A DNA stretch of 64,000 bases from Leptospira paudalimensis (lineage in GTDB: Bacteria > Spirochaetota > Leptospiria > Leptospirales > Leptospiraceae): assembly GCF_026151345.1 (NCBI RefSeq), contig NZ_JAMQPR010000001.1:1964579-2028578 (forward strand), read 5' to 3'. Both the position numbers and the translations under genes were made by a program. Position 1 is the first letter of the stretch. Each line of letters opens with the position of its first letter. Below the pieces are notes generated by a model. It had not been told where the DNA came from. It did no database searches and saw nothing but the letters and a program-made list of their open reading frames with translations. Of this stretch, positions 27,826-36,466 are shown piece by piece.

Positions 27826-28995
27826 TCAATAAGGAAACCAAAAGATCCCTTCTCGTTTTAATTTTTCGATGGCATAACGATCTGTCATTCCCGCTATATA
27901 ATCGCAGATAATCCTCATCCTTCCATCTTCCTCTTCTCTGTTTCGGTAAGACTCAGGGATGGAATCAGGATGTGATTCAAAATGTTTAAAGAGTAAATAA
28001 ATGATTTCTTTACCTCTTTCACTCATCCTGGAAACTTCAGAATGCCGATACAAATTTTGGAATAAAAAATGTTTGAGTTCGATGAATTCTTTTTGTAACT
28101 CTTCAGAAAATTGAACAATTTTGATTTTTTTTAGGTATAAATCGGAAATAGATTCTCTTGTTTGTACATCATATTGAATCAATGTTTGGTGAATGGTTTC
28201 AATCAAATCAGAAACCATCAAATTCAATAATACTCGCCCAATCGACCTGGATATGGAATGGATTTCAGACCCGGATTTTTTTTCGGTTTTAGGCAAACTG
28301 TCTTGGATTCGTTTCCAAATGGAAAGTGTTTTCACTTCTTCCAATTGTAATAAACCACTTTCCAATCCATCTTCCAAATCATGTGCAGAATAAGTAATCT
28401 CATCAGAAGAATCGACAATCATTGCTTCTAAAGAAGGACCTTTTTCTCTTCTCACCGTTAGTAAGTTAGTTGGTTCATACCCACCACCATGTTTCATTAT
28501 GCCAAGCAATGTTTCCTCGCATAAATTGAGACCAGGAAATTCAGGATACCTCCTCTCCAACTTTTGCACGACCCTGAGTGATTGTTTATTATGTTCAAAA
28601 CCACCCTTTTCTTTCATGAGTTCTGCGAGAGCATCTTGGCCTGCATGCCCAAAAGGAGAATGTCCCAAGTCATGAGCAAGTGCGATGGACTCACTTAAAT
28701 CTTCATTGAGCCCGAGGACCTTCGATATTGTTTTCGAAATCCCTGCCACTTCTAAGGTATGTGTTAATCGATTTCGAAAATGATCTCCTTCCGAGTATAC
28801 GAAGACTTGTGTTTTGTATTCCAATCGTTTGAATGCATGTGAATGGATGATACGATCCTTATCTCTTTGGAAAGGCAATCGATACGGATGTTCTGGTTCC
28901 ACAAATGCACGAGCGCCAGAATGACGACTTTTTACGGCATAGGGTGCAAGGATTTTTTCTTCTTCAAGAAGGAGTTCATTTCTCCCTTTCTTCAT
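27826..28995 (-). CDS. dGTPase-like deoxynucleotide triphosphohydrolase (HD domain)
   Basis: 389 residues. The family opening (SRHSGARAFVEPEHPYR, FQRDKDRIIHSHAFKRLEYKTQVF) is followed by the HD metal site: RLTHTLEVAG with His79, ALAHDLGHSPFGHAG with His108-Asp109, and SSDEITYSAHDLEDGL. It ends GMTDRYAIEKL, as the type 2 dGTPase-like subfamily does. These enzymes remove triphosphate from dNTPs and control the nucleotide pool. It is divergent from the DedA gene. Confidence 0.95.
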   Translation of the reverse strand: MKKGRNELLLEEEKILAPYAVKSRHSGARAFVEPEHPYRLPFQRDKDRIIHSHAFKRLEYKTQVFVYSEGDHFRNRLTHTLEVAGISKTISKVLGLNEDLSESIALAHDLGHSPFGHAGQDALAELMKEKGGFEHNKQSLRVVQKLERRYPEFPGLNLCEETLLGIMKHGGGYEPTNLLTVRREKGPSLEAMIVDSSDEITYSAHDLEDGLESGLLQLEEVKTLSIWKRIQDSLPKTEKKSGSEIHSISRSIGRVLLNLMVSDLIETIHQTLIQYDVQTRESISDLYLKKIKIVQFSEELQKEFIELKHFLFQNLYRHSEVSRMSERGKEIIYLLFKHFESHPDSIPESYRNREEEDGRMRIICDYIAGMTDRYAIEKLKREGIFWFPY

Positions 28996-29044
28996 AAATC
29001 TCTTTCCTTTTTCGGCGAAACCATAAAATCAGTATAAATCCCTC

Positions 29045-29665
29045 ATGGACTTTCTACAAACCCTAGTTACGATTTTTATGCAATACGGTTATTTTGCCGT
29101 TTTTGGAATTCTGATCCTTTGTGGATTCGGACTTCCGGTTCCAGAAGACATTTCACTCACTGCGGGAGGTGTCATCTCGGGGCTTGGTTACGCCAATGTT
29201 CATATTATGTTTCTCGTGGGTATGGCAGGGGTTCTCATTGGTGACAGTTTTGTTTTTTGGTTGGGAAGTCATTATGGAGAAAGGGCATTAACCCTTCCTA
29301 TTTTACGGACAGTGCTCCACCCGGAGCGATTTGATAAAGTCAGAGAACAATTTAAGAAATATGGTCGTTGGGTTGTATTTGTGGGAAGGTTTATGCCAGG
29401 ACTAAGGATGCCCATATTTTTTACAGCAGGGACCTCCAAACAAATCAGTTTTTTCTTATTCCTCTTAACAGATGGATTTGCCGCACTTATCTCCGTTCCG
29501 ATTTGGGTATATCTTGGTTATTATTTTGCTCATAATTTTGATGAACTCATGAGCTGGGTGCGTGGGGGCCAAACGATTATCTTAGTCCTCGTCGCGATCC
29601 TTGTTGGCGTTCTATTCTTCTACTGGTGGCGGAGGAAACGCCAAGAGGGAAAAGGAGACAAATGA
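29045..29665 (+). CDS. DedA-family membrane protein
   Basis: 206 residues with five or so hydrophobic helices. The DedA signature is clear: FGLPVPEDISLTAGGVISG near the N-terminus, GDSFVFWLGSHYGERAL, and VFVGRFMPGLRMPIFFTAGTS with the conserved R-x-x-P-x-x-R. DedA proteins support undecaprenyl phosphate or phospholipid recycling and membrane potential. A short basic tail (RRKRQEGKGDK) ends it. Its stop overlaps the next gene's ATG (ATGA). Confidence 0.93.
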   Translation: MDFLQTLVTIFMQYGYFAVFGILILCGFGLPVPEDISLTAGGVISGLGYANVHIMFLVGMAGVLIGDSFVFWLGSHYGERALTLPILRTVLHPERFDKVREQFKKYGRWVVFVGRFMPGLRMPIFFTAGTSKQISFFLFLLTDGFAALISVPIWVYLGYYFAHNFDELMSWVRGGQTIILVLVAILVGVLFFYWWRRKRQEGKGDK

Positions 29666-30141
29666 ACCTAAAACAGGCAAATTTTGCTTTTTCTCTATTA
29701 CTAACCTTCGTTTGGGTTTGGAATTGCACCAATTATTCCACAACTGCTTCAGTCCAAGCACCACCCACTCTCATTTCCATCACAAATAATGGGAATTCCA
29801 ACTTTACCATCAAAGTGAGAGCGCAAAACCCAGAGTTCATCTTCCAAGGGTATCGTTTGTACCAGGCAGCGACGGAAAGTTTAGCTCAGAATCCAACGGA
29901 TACAAACCTAGGAACCGACTGCATTTTAGCCCAAGCATCGATTGTGCAACCAATTGAATATACCTTTGAGGTCGATCCGACCACAAAGGCAAATACCGCA
30001 GGGGTATCTTGCCGCATTTTTGCCACATTATCCACTGGGTCCTATATTTCGATGAGAACTCTTGGACTCGCTGTGAACCTACAAAATAGCACAAGTTCCT
30101 ACCGAGTTTCCCTCCCATCTAACGCGCTTATTGTCCCATAA
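29662..30141 (+). CDS. Small lipoprotein, unknown function
   Basis: 159 residues starting MNLKQANF, coupled to dedA by an ATGA overlap with GGAG just upstream. The signal sequence ends in a lipobox with Cys22 (WVWNCTNY). The mature part looks like a single fibronectin/Ig-like beta-sandwich (PPTLISITNNGNSNFTIKVRAQN; FQGYRLYQA) with two cysteines (DCIL, SCRIF) that may pair. No named family is recognised. Confidence 0.75.
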   Translation: MNLKQANFAFSLLLTFVWVWNCTNYSTTASVQAPPTLISITNNGNSNFTIKVRAQNPEFIFQGYRLYQAATESLAQNPTDTNLGTDCILAQASIVQPIEYTFEVDPTTKANTAGVSCRIFATLSTGSYISMRTLGLAVNLQNSTSSYRVSLPSNALIVP

Positions 30142-30213
30142 AATAAAACTTTCTTGCATTTAAGTCAAATGCGTGTATTTTTTTCCGGAATCATGGGATT
30201 TCTTTGTGCATTT

Positions 30214-30230
30214 TTTAGAATTTTTCTAAA
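30214..30230. promoter_or_regulatory. Palindrome upstream of TRAP operon, possible operator
   Basis: TTTAGAA TTT TTCTAAA is a perfect 7-bp inverted repeat with a 3-base centre, about 80 bases before the first TRAP gene. Its size and symmetry suit a dimeric regulator, but the site is A/T-rich and no regulator gene is next to it. Confidence 0.3.
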
Positions 30231-30308
30231 TTTTTGCCCCAAATTGTCCCGTTGGTGATACAAATAGAAAGGGAGAAATCCCAAACATTTTTGGAGGATG
30301 ATGAAAAA

Positions 30309-31211
30309 ATGAACCAAACGAAACATTGGTCAAAAATCGCGCTCGCAACTCTGGTACTCGTGTCAGTTGTTGCATGCGGAAAATCAAGACAATTGAAAAT
30401 TACGGCGTCGGATGTGACTCGTGCAACCACACCAGCAAAACTTCCTGCTGACATCGAAAAACTCTGGAAGAACCGTCATAACGAACAAGACCTTAGACAA
30501 GCGCTTGTTAGTTTAGAAAAATTTGCAACTGAGAACCCACAATATGCAGATGTAAAAGTTTTATTGTGCCGTGGTAATTATTTGATGGGTGATGGCCACT
30601 TATGGCTAAAACTTACTGGCGATGCAGATGACGATGCAAAAGTAAAAGAAGAATCCATCGCATTTTATGATGCTGCAGTGACTTGGTGTGAAGCAGCTCT
30701 TGCCTTGAATCCAAAATTCAGAGACAAAGTGGTAAAAGAAGGTTTAGAAATCGAAAAGTCTTTAGATGTACTTGGACCAGAGGACATTGATGCACTCTAC
30801 TGGAGATATGCATCTCTCGGAAAATGGTCAAGATTGGTTGGTTTTACTACCCTTCTCAACAACCGATCTAAGTTTACTGCTATGGTAAACCGCGTAAAAG
30901 AAATTGAAAAGGCTATGGGTAAAGAATACTTTTATTCTGCAACTCTCAGATATGATGCAGCAAGTAATGCTCTCTCACCGACTGGTGATAAAAAATTAGC
31001 TGATAAATACTTTGAAGAAGCAATTGCAAAACACCCAAATTATTTTGCAGTTCGAGTTCTTTATGCAGAAAGCCGTTTAAAAGGTAACGAAGACAAATTC
31101 AAAAAACAATTAGAATTTGTAATCAAAGGAAAAGCATCCTCTTTACCTGAAATTGAACCTGATCAAATCGTAGAACAACGAAAAGCTAAAAAATTACTCG
31201 ACGAATTATAA
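30309..31211 (+). CDS. TRAP transporter TatT-component lipoprotein
   Basis: 300 residues. A lipobox at about Cys23 (SVVACGKS) precedes a helical TPR-like domain (LVSLEKFATENPQYADVKVLL; GHLWLKLTGD; AALALNPKFRDK; DALYWRYASLGKW) typical of the TatT family. TatT trimers associate with the periplasmic binding protein of TPR-linked TRAP transporters, as described in Treponema. The start at 30309 follows a GGAGG. The binding-protein and permease genes come directly after, with gaps of 20 and 21 bases, which supports the role. Confidence 0.88.
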   Translation: MNQTKHWSKIALATLVLVSVVACGKSRQLKITASDVTRATTPAKLPADIEKLWKNRHNEQDLRQALVSLEKFATENPQYADVKVLLCRGNYLMGDGHLWLKLTGDADDDAKVKEESIAFYDAAVTWCEAALALNPKFRDKVVKEGLEIEKSLDVLGPEDIDALYWRYASLGKWSRLVGFTTLLNNRSKFTAMVNRVKEIEKAMGKEYFYSATLRYDAASNALSPTGDKKLADKYFEEAIAKHPNYFAVRVLYAESRLKGNEDKFKKQLEFVIKGKASSLPEIEPDQIVEQRKAKKLLDEL

Positions 31212-31231
31212 TCGATCACTAGGAGAACTAG

Positions 31232-32239
31232 ATGTTTTTAAAGCAGTTAAAATATTTAGTTTGTGTAACTATGGCCCTCACAATCAGTGGGGGTCTTTTT
31301 GCTCAAACAACCGTTAAATTGGCTACAGTTGCCCCAGAAGGATCACCTTGGGCAAACGAATTAGCAAAAATCAAAAAGAAAATCGAAAGTGAATCACAAG
31401 GACAAATTAAATTTAAAATTTATCCTGGTGGGCAAATGGGTGGAGAAAATGAAATCCTCCAACAAGTCATTCGTGGAAAACTGCAAGGAGCAGGTTTAAC
31501 AGCAGGAGCACTTGCAAACACAGTTAAAGAATTAAACGTATTAGAAATTCCATACCTCTTTAATTCTTATGCACAAGCAGATTGTGTTCTCGATGATCAT
31601 CTATTAGAAGATTTCAGAAAACTTTTTGAAGCAAAAGGACTTATTTTTGTCACTTGGGCAGAAAATGGATACAGATCCATCGGAACTAAATCCACTCTCG
31701 TGAAAAAACCAGAAGACCTAAAAGGGATCAAAATCCGAATCCAAGAATCTCCAGTTCACATTGCGTATTGGAAACAATTAGGTGTGAGTGGAATTCCAAT
31801 TGCAATCCCAGAAGTATTGCCATCGTTACAAACTGGTGTGGTAGAAGGATTCGACAACACTCCTCTATTCACTCTTGCAGCTGAATGGCAAACAGCGATT
31901 AAGTATTTTACATTAACTCGCCATATTTACCAACCAGCAGCAATCCTTTACTCAAAAAAGTATTGGGATACACTCAATGACGAACAAAAAAAGACATTGA
32001 TGGGTGAAGGTAACAAACTCGCTCCAGGTGCAAGACAAGCTGTTCGTTCCATCGAAAAGAACATGATTGCTACTTTGAAAAAAGCAGACGTACAAGTTTA
32101 TGAACCTTCTAGTGCAGAACTCGCAAGTTTCAAATCAGCTGCGAATGCAGTTGCAGGACAAGTTGTTGGAAAAATTGGTGGTCAATCGAAACAAATTTAC
32201 GATAAAATCCAAAAAGCCAAAGCAGCTTGTGGTGGTTAG
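31232..32239 (+). CDS. TRAP transporter substrate-binding protein (DctP/TatP type)
   Basis: 335 residues with a signal peptide ending GGLFAQ. The DctP fold is evident: VKLATVAPEGSPWANELAKI, KIYPGGQMGGENEILQQV, EIPYLFNSYAQADCVLD, KGIKIRIQESPVHIAYWKQLG with the conserved carboxylate-binding Arg, and VVEGFDNTP. TatT-linked relatives bind hydrophobic or organic-acid ligands with the help of TatT. The second gene of a four-gene operon. The ligand is unknown. Confidence 0.92.
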   Translation: MFLKQLKYLVCVTMALTISGGLFAQTTVKLATVAPEGSPWANELAKIKKKIESESQGQIKFKIYPGGQMGGENEILQQVIRGKLQGAGLTAGALANTVKELNVLEIPYLFNSYAQADCVLDDHLLEDFRKLFEAKGLIFVTWAENGYRSIGTKSTLVKKPEDLKGIKIRIQESPVHIAYWKQLGVSGIPIAIPEVLPSLQTGVVEGFDNTPLFTLAAEWQTAIKYFTLTRHIYQPAAILYSKKYWDTLNDEQKKTLMGEGNKLAPGARQAVRSIEKNMIATLKKADVQVYEPSSAELASFKSAANAVAGQVVGKIGGQSKQIYDKIQKAKAACGG

Positions 32240-32260
32240 AGTAAGGTAGGATATAGATAA

Positions 32261-32956
32261 ATGAAATTCGTCGAACGAATTCTAAATACTTTGAGTTTCG
32301 GCGAGAAATGGGCAGGGGGAATTTGTTTCCTTCTGCTCACTCTTCTCATGATTGCTGACGTTTCCAAAAGGGAAGTCATCGATAAAGTGTTAGGTTGGAC
32401 ATTAGAAGCCTCAGAAGCATACCCAAATACGGGTGTCGCAGGACTCATTGGCGATTGGAGTGTTTACATTGCAGAATCCATTCACAGTGGAACTTCCAGC
32501 TTCTTAGAGTGGATGGGCCTCGGTGGGATCATTTGGGCTCAAAAACTATCCCTTTATTTTATGTTATGGGGTGGTTTGTTCGGATCTGCTTTAGCAAGTG
32601 CCAAAGGCTCACACTTACGCCCAGAAATTGCAGACAAGGCATTACCAAAAGCGGTTCTGCATTATGTAAAAATCATCGAACAATGGGTGATTTCGATATT
32701 CTTTTTATTCTTAGCTTACTTATCAGTCATTTATGTTTTAGAAAGTATTAGTTTAGATGAAGTCAATCCTGTGACAGAAATCCATTTATGGAAAGTCCAA
32801 TTGATTTTTCCTTACATTTTCCTTTCTATGGGATTTCGACATTTGTGTTATGGAATTTTTCCTTCACTCATCCCTTCCGACATCAATGAAGCCACTGAGG
32901 CTTTGGAACTTGCGGAAAAAGAACTTTCCGAATCAAATTCAGGAGGGAAACGTTAA
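32261..32956 (+). CDS. TRAP transporter small permease (DctQ type)
   Basis: 231 residues with four hydrophobic helices (about 16-36, 85-107, 131-160, 172-195). WAGGICFLLLTLLMIADVSKRE at the start and GSHLRPEIADKALP in the cytoplasmic loop are typical of DctQ. It carries a longer loop after the first helix (about 45-80) than usual. The stop overlaps the ATG of the large permease by one base (TAATG), so both are made together to form the membrane complex. Confidence 0.9.
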   Translation: MKFVERILNTLSFGEKWAGGICFLLLTLLMIADVSKREVIDKVLGWTLEASEAYPNTGVAGLIGDWSVYIAESIHSGTSSFLEWMGLGGIIWAQKLSLYFMLWGGLFGSALASAKGSHLRPEIADKALPKAVLHYVKIIEQWVISIFFLFLAYLSVIYVLESISLDEVNPVTEIHLWKVQLIFPYIFLSMGFRHLCYGIFPSLIPSDINEATEALELAEKELSESNSGGKR

Positions 32957-34257
32957 TGGGTTCTTGGGGAATACTCATACTCTTACTTGCCTTAATTTTA
33001 CTTAGGCAACCATTGATCGTACTCATGGGTGCGATCACAGTGTACTGTTATTACTTTTTACCAGATCCACCTCTTGAGTCTTTTCAAGAACTCAATAGTA
33101 TCATTGGGGATTTATTTTTTGCAGGTGATAAAGAGATCCTTCTTGCGATTCCACTTTTCATCATTGCAGGGAATTTGATGACCCATGGTAGTATTGCCAG
33201 ACGACTGATCCGCATTGCTCAGGCAATGACAGCTCCGATTCCAGCAGGGCTTGCCATCGCAGGTGTTTTCTCCTGTGGGATTTTTGCTGCGATTTCTGGA
33301 TCATCCCCAGTGACTCTCATTGCCATCGGTGGACTCATGTATCCTTCCCTTACAAAGGCAGGTTACCCAACTCAGTTTTCGATGGGACTACTTGCTTCTG
33401 GAGGGACTCTCGGTATCATCATTCCACCGAGTATTCCAATGATTGTTTATGCAATCATGGTAGGAGTATCAGTGACAGATCTTTTCATTGCAGGGATTGG
33501 TCCTGGAATATTACTCATGAGTTTACTTATGATTTATTCCGTGTTCCGTGCAGGAAATGTTGGTCGTGGGAAATGGGACTGGGCAGAAATTCGAATTGCT
33601 TGGAAAGAAGGCATTCTTGCTCTCATGATGCCAGTTGTGATCCTGGGTGGAATTTATTCTGGATTTTTCACAGCGACTGAATCCGCAGCCATTGCCGTAT
33701 TTTATGCAATCCTTGTAGAAGTGTTCATTCACAAAGAATTAAGTTTTCCGAAAATTCCGAAAATCATGGCAGAAAGTGCTGAGATGCTCGGGATCTTATT
33801 TCTCATCTTAATCCTTGCGGTGAGTTTGAATAAGTTCATGATCGAAAATGAAATTCCGCAAAACCTAGTGGCAAAAATGTCAGAACTCATTTCTAGTCCT
33901 GTCACCTTTCTCATTGGTGTGAACATTCTACTTCTCATCGTAGGTATGTTCATGGATATCATGAGTGCGATTCTAGTACTTGCACCTCTTCTTGCTCCTA
34001 TGGCTGTCAATTATGGAATCAATCCAGTTCACTTTGGTATCATCATGATTGTGAATTTGGAAATCGGTTATTTGACTCCTCCAGTTGGTGTGAATTTATT
34101 TGTGGCATCAGGGATCTTCAAACAACCGTTAGGAAAAGTGATACAATCAGTTGCACCAATTGTGGGAATGTTTCTCATTGGACTCATCCTTATCAGTTGG
34201 ATCCCAGAAATTTCACTTGGACTTCTGGGTGGAGAAGCGACTGCACCTAGCCCATAA
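32956..34257 (+). CDS. TRAP transporter large permease (DctM type)
   Basis: 433 residues with about twelve hydrophobic segments. Family motifs are AIPLFIIAGNLM, ISGSSPVTLIAIGGLMYPSL, YPTQFSMGLLASGGTLGIIIPPSIPMIVYAI and EIGYLTPPVGVNLFVASGI. This is the sodium-coupled transport subunit that moves substrate delivered by the binding protein. It is the last gene of the operon, followed by a terminator about 85 bases on. Confidence 0.95.
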   Translation: MGSWGILILLLALILLRQPLIVLMGAITVYCYYFLPDPPLESFQELNSIIGDLFFAGDKEILLAIPLFIIAGNLMTHGSIARRLIRIAQAMTAPIPAGLAIAGVFSCGIFAAISGSSPVTLIAIGGLMYPSLTKAGYPTQFSMGLLASGGTLGIIIPPSIPMIVYAIMVGVSVTDLFIAGIGPGILLMSLLMIYSVFRAGNVGRGKWDWAEIRIAWKEGILALMMPVVILGGIYSGFFTATESAAIAVFYAILVEVFIHKELSFPKIPKIMAESAEMLGILFLILILAVSLNKFMIENEIPQNLVAKMSELISSPVTFLIGVNILLLIVGMFMDIMSAILVLAPLLAPMAVNYGINPVHFGIIMIVNLEIGYLTPPVGVNLFVASGIFKQPLGKVIQSVAPIVGMFLIGLILISWIPEISLGLLGGEATAPSP

Positions 34258-34340
34258 GAACGATTGTAACTAGTTTTACCTTCTTGTTTCCTTTGATTCT
34301 TAAATAAAGGAAATGGAAATGGTAGGATGGAAATCAAAAG

Positions 34341-34368
34341 AGCCGGAGCTAAAAACTTCGGCTTTTTT
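34341..34368 (+). terminator. Rho-independent terminator of the TRAP operon
   Basis: AGCCGGAG and CTTCGGCT pair around a CTAAAAA loop, followed by six T. It sits at the end of the convergent J-domain gene. Confidence 0.8.
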
Positions 34369-34921
34369 ATTCCTTTGACCACCAAACACGAAGTCGCTCC
34401 AAGGAATTTTTTGCATCACTAGCCCATAAACTAGTGGGATGTTGTTTTAGAATGTTGGCATACACCTGCAAAACTGGTTCCAATTCTTTCTGTAATTGTA
34501 CGAGTTCTTTATTCAATGCACTCGAAAGTTCAATGGGATGTAGGTTTCGTTTTTCATAATAACGAAGGATAACTTCTGTCTCTTTTTCCTTGGCTAATTT
34601 ATATTCTTGGAAAACCGGATCTTTGGAAGGTTTGTTCTCCAAAGTTTCATTTGGACTTTGATTGGTATTTTTAGGATGGGAACCTTCTCTGTTTCCATTC
34701 GGATCCACCATCGTTTCCTCTGGGTGGATGAGTAGGAATTCCTTTAAGTTTTCGTAATGTTTGTTTAACTCCACAAACATCACATCACTTGTAAATTCAC
34801 CGCTATCTGGGTGGTATTTTTTTGCTAGTTTGTGATAAGAATCTTTTAATTCAGACTCGGTATACCCAGAACTTAATCCTAAAAAATGTAACGAATCATT
34901 TAACAGTAGTTTTTTGTCCAT
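34367..34921 (-). CDS. J-domain (DnaJ-like) protein
   Basis: 184 residues starting MDKKLLLND. An N-terminal J-domain (about 8-70) has HFLGLSSGYTESELKDSYHKLAKKYHPDSG with the essential HPD, followed by a polar linker and a helical C-terminus (QLQKELEPVLQVYANILKQHP). No zinc fingers are present, so it is a class III co-chaperone that would recruit DnaK to a specific client. It overlaps the upstream gene by 22 bases and follows fliS, suggesting a link to flagellar assembly. Confidence 0.85.
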   Translation of the reverse strand: MDKKLLLNDSLHFLGLSSGYTESELKDSYHKLAKKYHPDSGEFTSDVMFVELNKHYENLKEFLLIHPEETMVDPNGNREGSHPKNTNQSPNETLENKPSKDPVFQEYKLAKEKETEVILRYYEKRNLHPIELSSALNKELVQLQKELEPVLQVYANILKQHPTSLWASDAKNSLERLRVWWSKE

Positions 34922-35307
34922 GAAAGACCAGAGGAAAATACCAAATGAGATTTTAACCTTCGTTTGATACTGAATTCCCAATATTCTTTTTTACTTTCAT
35001 TCATTTCGAATACAAGCAATTCTTGGACTTTTTGTTGGAGGGTTCTTGCCTCATCTAATTTAGAAAAAACAGTTTCGGAAAGGGCAATTTCTTCTTCAGT
35101 ATGAACATCTAGTTCTTGGTGTTCTAATATTTCTGCGTCCAACTCTTCCAATTTTCGGACAAGAGTCTCATTCTTAAACTCAATCTTAACAGCTGTATCT
35201 GCATCTCTGTAGGATAATAATTCTTCTTCTCGTTTTAGATTCGTGATCAGGGAATTCAGTAGTTGGATTTTTTTCTGCAGTAAGTGTTTATAAGATATTT
35301 GTTTCAT
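34900..35307 (-). CDS. Putative flagellar export chaperone (FliT/FlgN-like)
   Basis: 135 residues, nearly all alpha-helical coiled coil (LLQKKIQLLNSLITNLKREEELL; EELDAEILEHQELDVHTEEEIAL; ARTLQQKVQELLVFEM). Size, helicity and place directly after fliS (20 bases) fit a FliT- or FlgN-type chaperone, but sequence similarity alone is weak. The last 22 bases overlap the J-domain gene. It could also be a spirochaete-specific flagellar accessory protein. Confidence 0.55.
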   Translation of the reverse strand: MKQISYKHLLQKKIQLLNSLITNLKREEELLSYRDADTAVKIEFKNETLVRKLEELDAEILEHQELDVHTEEEIALSETVFSKLDEARTLQQKVQELLVFEMNESKKEYWEFSIKRRLKSHLVFSSGLSWTKNYC

Positions 35308-35327
35308 AAGTTTTGATAAAAGAAAAT

Positions 35328-35774
35328 TTAACCAGTGATGGAGATTCCAGTTGTCCTTTGGCCTAAATTTTGTTGTGGAGATTGTGGTTCTTTTTTCTCC
35401 AACTCTTCCCAGGAAACTTTTAGTTCTCCTAAAATTTTAATGCACTCATCAATGATCGCCTTGTCCTTACGCATATTTGCTTCGAGTAGTCTTTTTTTGA
35501 GATAAATGTACAAGGACAAAAGGTTATTTGCGACTTCTTTCCCCTCTTCCATATTGAGTGACAAAAGTAATTCTGTGATGATGTCTTGGGTTTTGATGAT
35601 GTTGTTGTTTACGACATCATACTTTCTTGGAGTCATATTGTCTTTTGCAACACCAAGGAAACGGATGGCCCCATCAAATAACATGACAATCAATTTGATT
35701 TGGCTAACGGTAGAGATCTCGTTGGCTTTGTATTCATTGTAAGCAGAGGCACCGGTTTTTCTCGCAAGCGACAT
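35328..35774 (-). CDS. fliS: Flagellar export chaperone FliS
   Basis: 148 residues. The FliS opening AYNEYKANEISTVSQIKLIVMLFDGAIRFL and the helical bundle (NNIIKTQDIITELLLSLNMEEGKEVANNLLSLYIYLKKRLLEA) are clear; the protein ends with a Gln/Pro-rich tail. It binds the C-terminus of flagellin and delivers it to the export gate. The start at MSLARK has AGGAG upstream; a longer frame to 35900 overlaps the divergent purN gene. First gene of a three-gene unit with the chaperone-like and J-domain genes. Confidence 0.93.
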   Translation of the reverse strand: MSLARKTGASAYNEYKANEISTVSQIKLIVMLFDGAIRFLGVAKDNMTPRKYDVVNNNIIKTQDIITELLLSLNMEEGKEVANNLLSLYIYLKKRLLEANMRKDKAIIDECIKILGELKVSWEELEKKEPQSPQQNLGQRTTGISITG

Positions 35775-35851
35775 TTTTTTCTCCTGTGTATTCCCATCGA
35801 CCAAAAAGGATACTTGCTTAATGATCCATCTGAATATTCTTAGATTATCAC

Positions 35852-36466
35852 ATGGGAAAAACAAAACGTGTTGTTTTTTTGGCTTCAGGCAGAGGGTCAA
35901 ATTTTTCGGCTTCGGTCGAATTTATCCGTAAAAAGAAGCTGAAATTAGACATCCAGGCATTAGTTTCCGACAATCCAGAAGCTAAAGCCCTTTCCATCGC
36001 TAAAAAATTCGGGATTTCCACCAAAGTGATCCCATACCACACATACACGTCCAAATTGGACTACCACAGAGACTTACTCCACCAAGTGGAATCCTATTCC
36101 CCAGACCTGATTGTTGCCTGCGGGTATATGAGGATTCTCAAGCCTGACTTTGTCGGTCGTTTTCCAAACCAAATCATCAATGTCCACCCAAGCCTACTAC
36201 CAGCCTTCCCTGGGCTCGATTCCCAAAAACAAGCCTTGGAATATGGAGTCAAAATTGCAGGTTGCACTGTACATTTTGTTTGGGAAGGAGTGGATACAGG
36301 CCCCATCATTTTACAAAAAGCGATTGCCATTCGCCCTGAATGGACTGAAAAAGAATTATCCTTGGCAATCCTTAAGGAAGAACACAAAGCCCTTCCCCTC
36401 GCTATACAACTGTTTTGTGAAGATAAATTAAAAATCAAAGAACGAAAGGTAGAAATCCTAAAATGA
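35852..36466 (+). CDS. purN: Phosphoribosylglycinamide formyltransferase
   Basis: 204 residues, normal PurN length. It transfers a formyl group from formyl-tetrahydrofolate to GAR in purine synthesis. Seen are the [13 protein letters not shown] ribose-phosphate loop, the VACGYMRIL folate site, and [12 protein letters not shown] with the catalytic Asn and His, followed by [17 protein letters not shown] with the catalytic Asp. The stop overlaps purH's ATG (ATGA), giving a coupled purine pair. Confidence 0.96.
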   Translation: MGKTKRVVFLASGRGSNFSASVEFIRKKKLKLDIQALVSDNPEAKALSIAKKFGISTKVIPYHTYTSKLDYHRDLLHQVESYSPDLIVACGYMRILKPDFVGRFPNQIINVHPSLLPAFPGLDSQKQALEYGVKIAGCTVHFVWEGVDTGPIILQKAIAIRPEWTEKELSLAILKEEHKALPLAIQLFCEDKLKIKERKVEILK

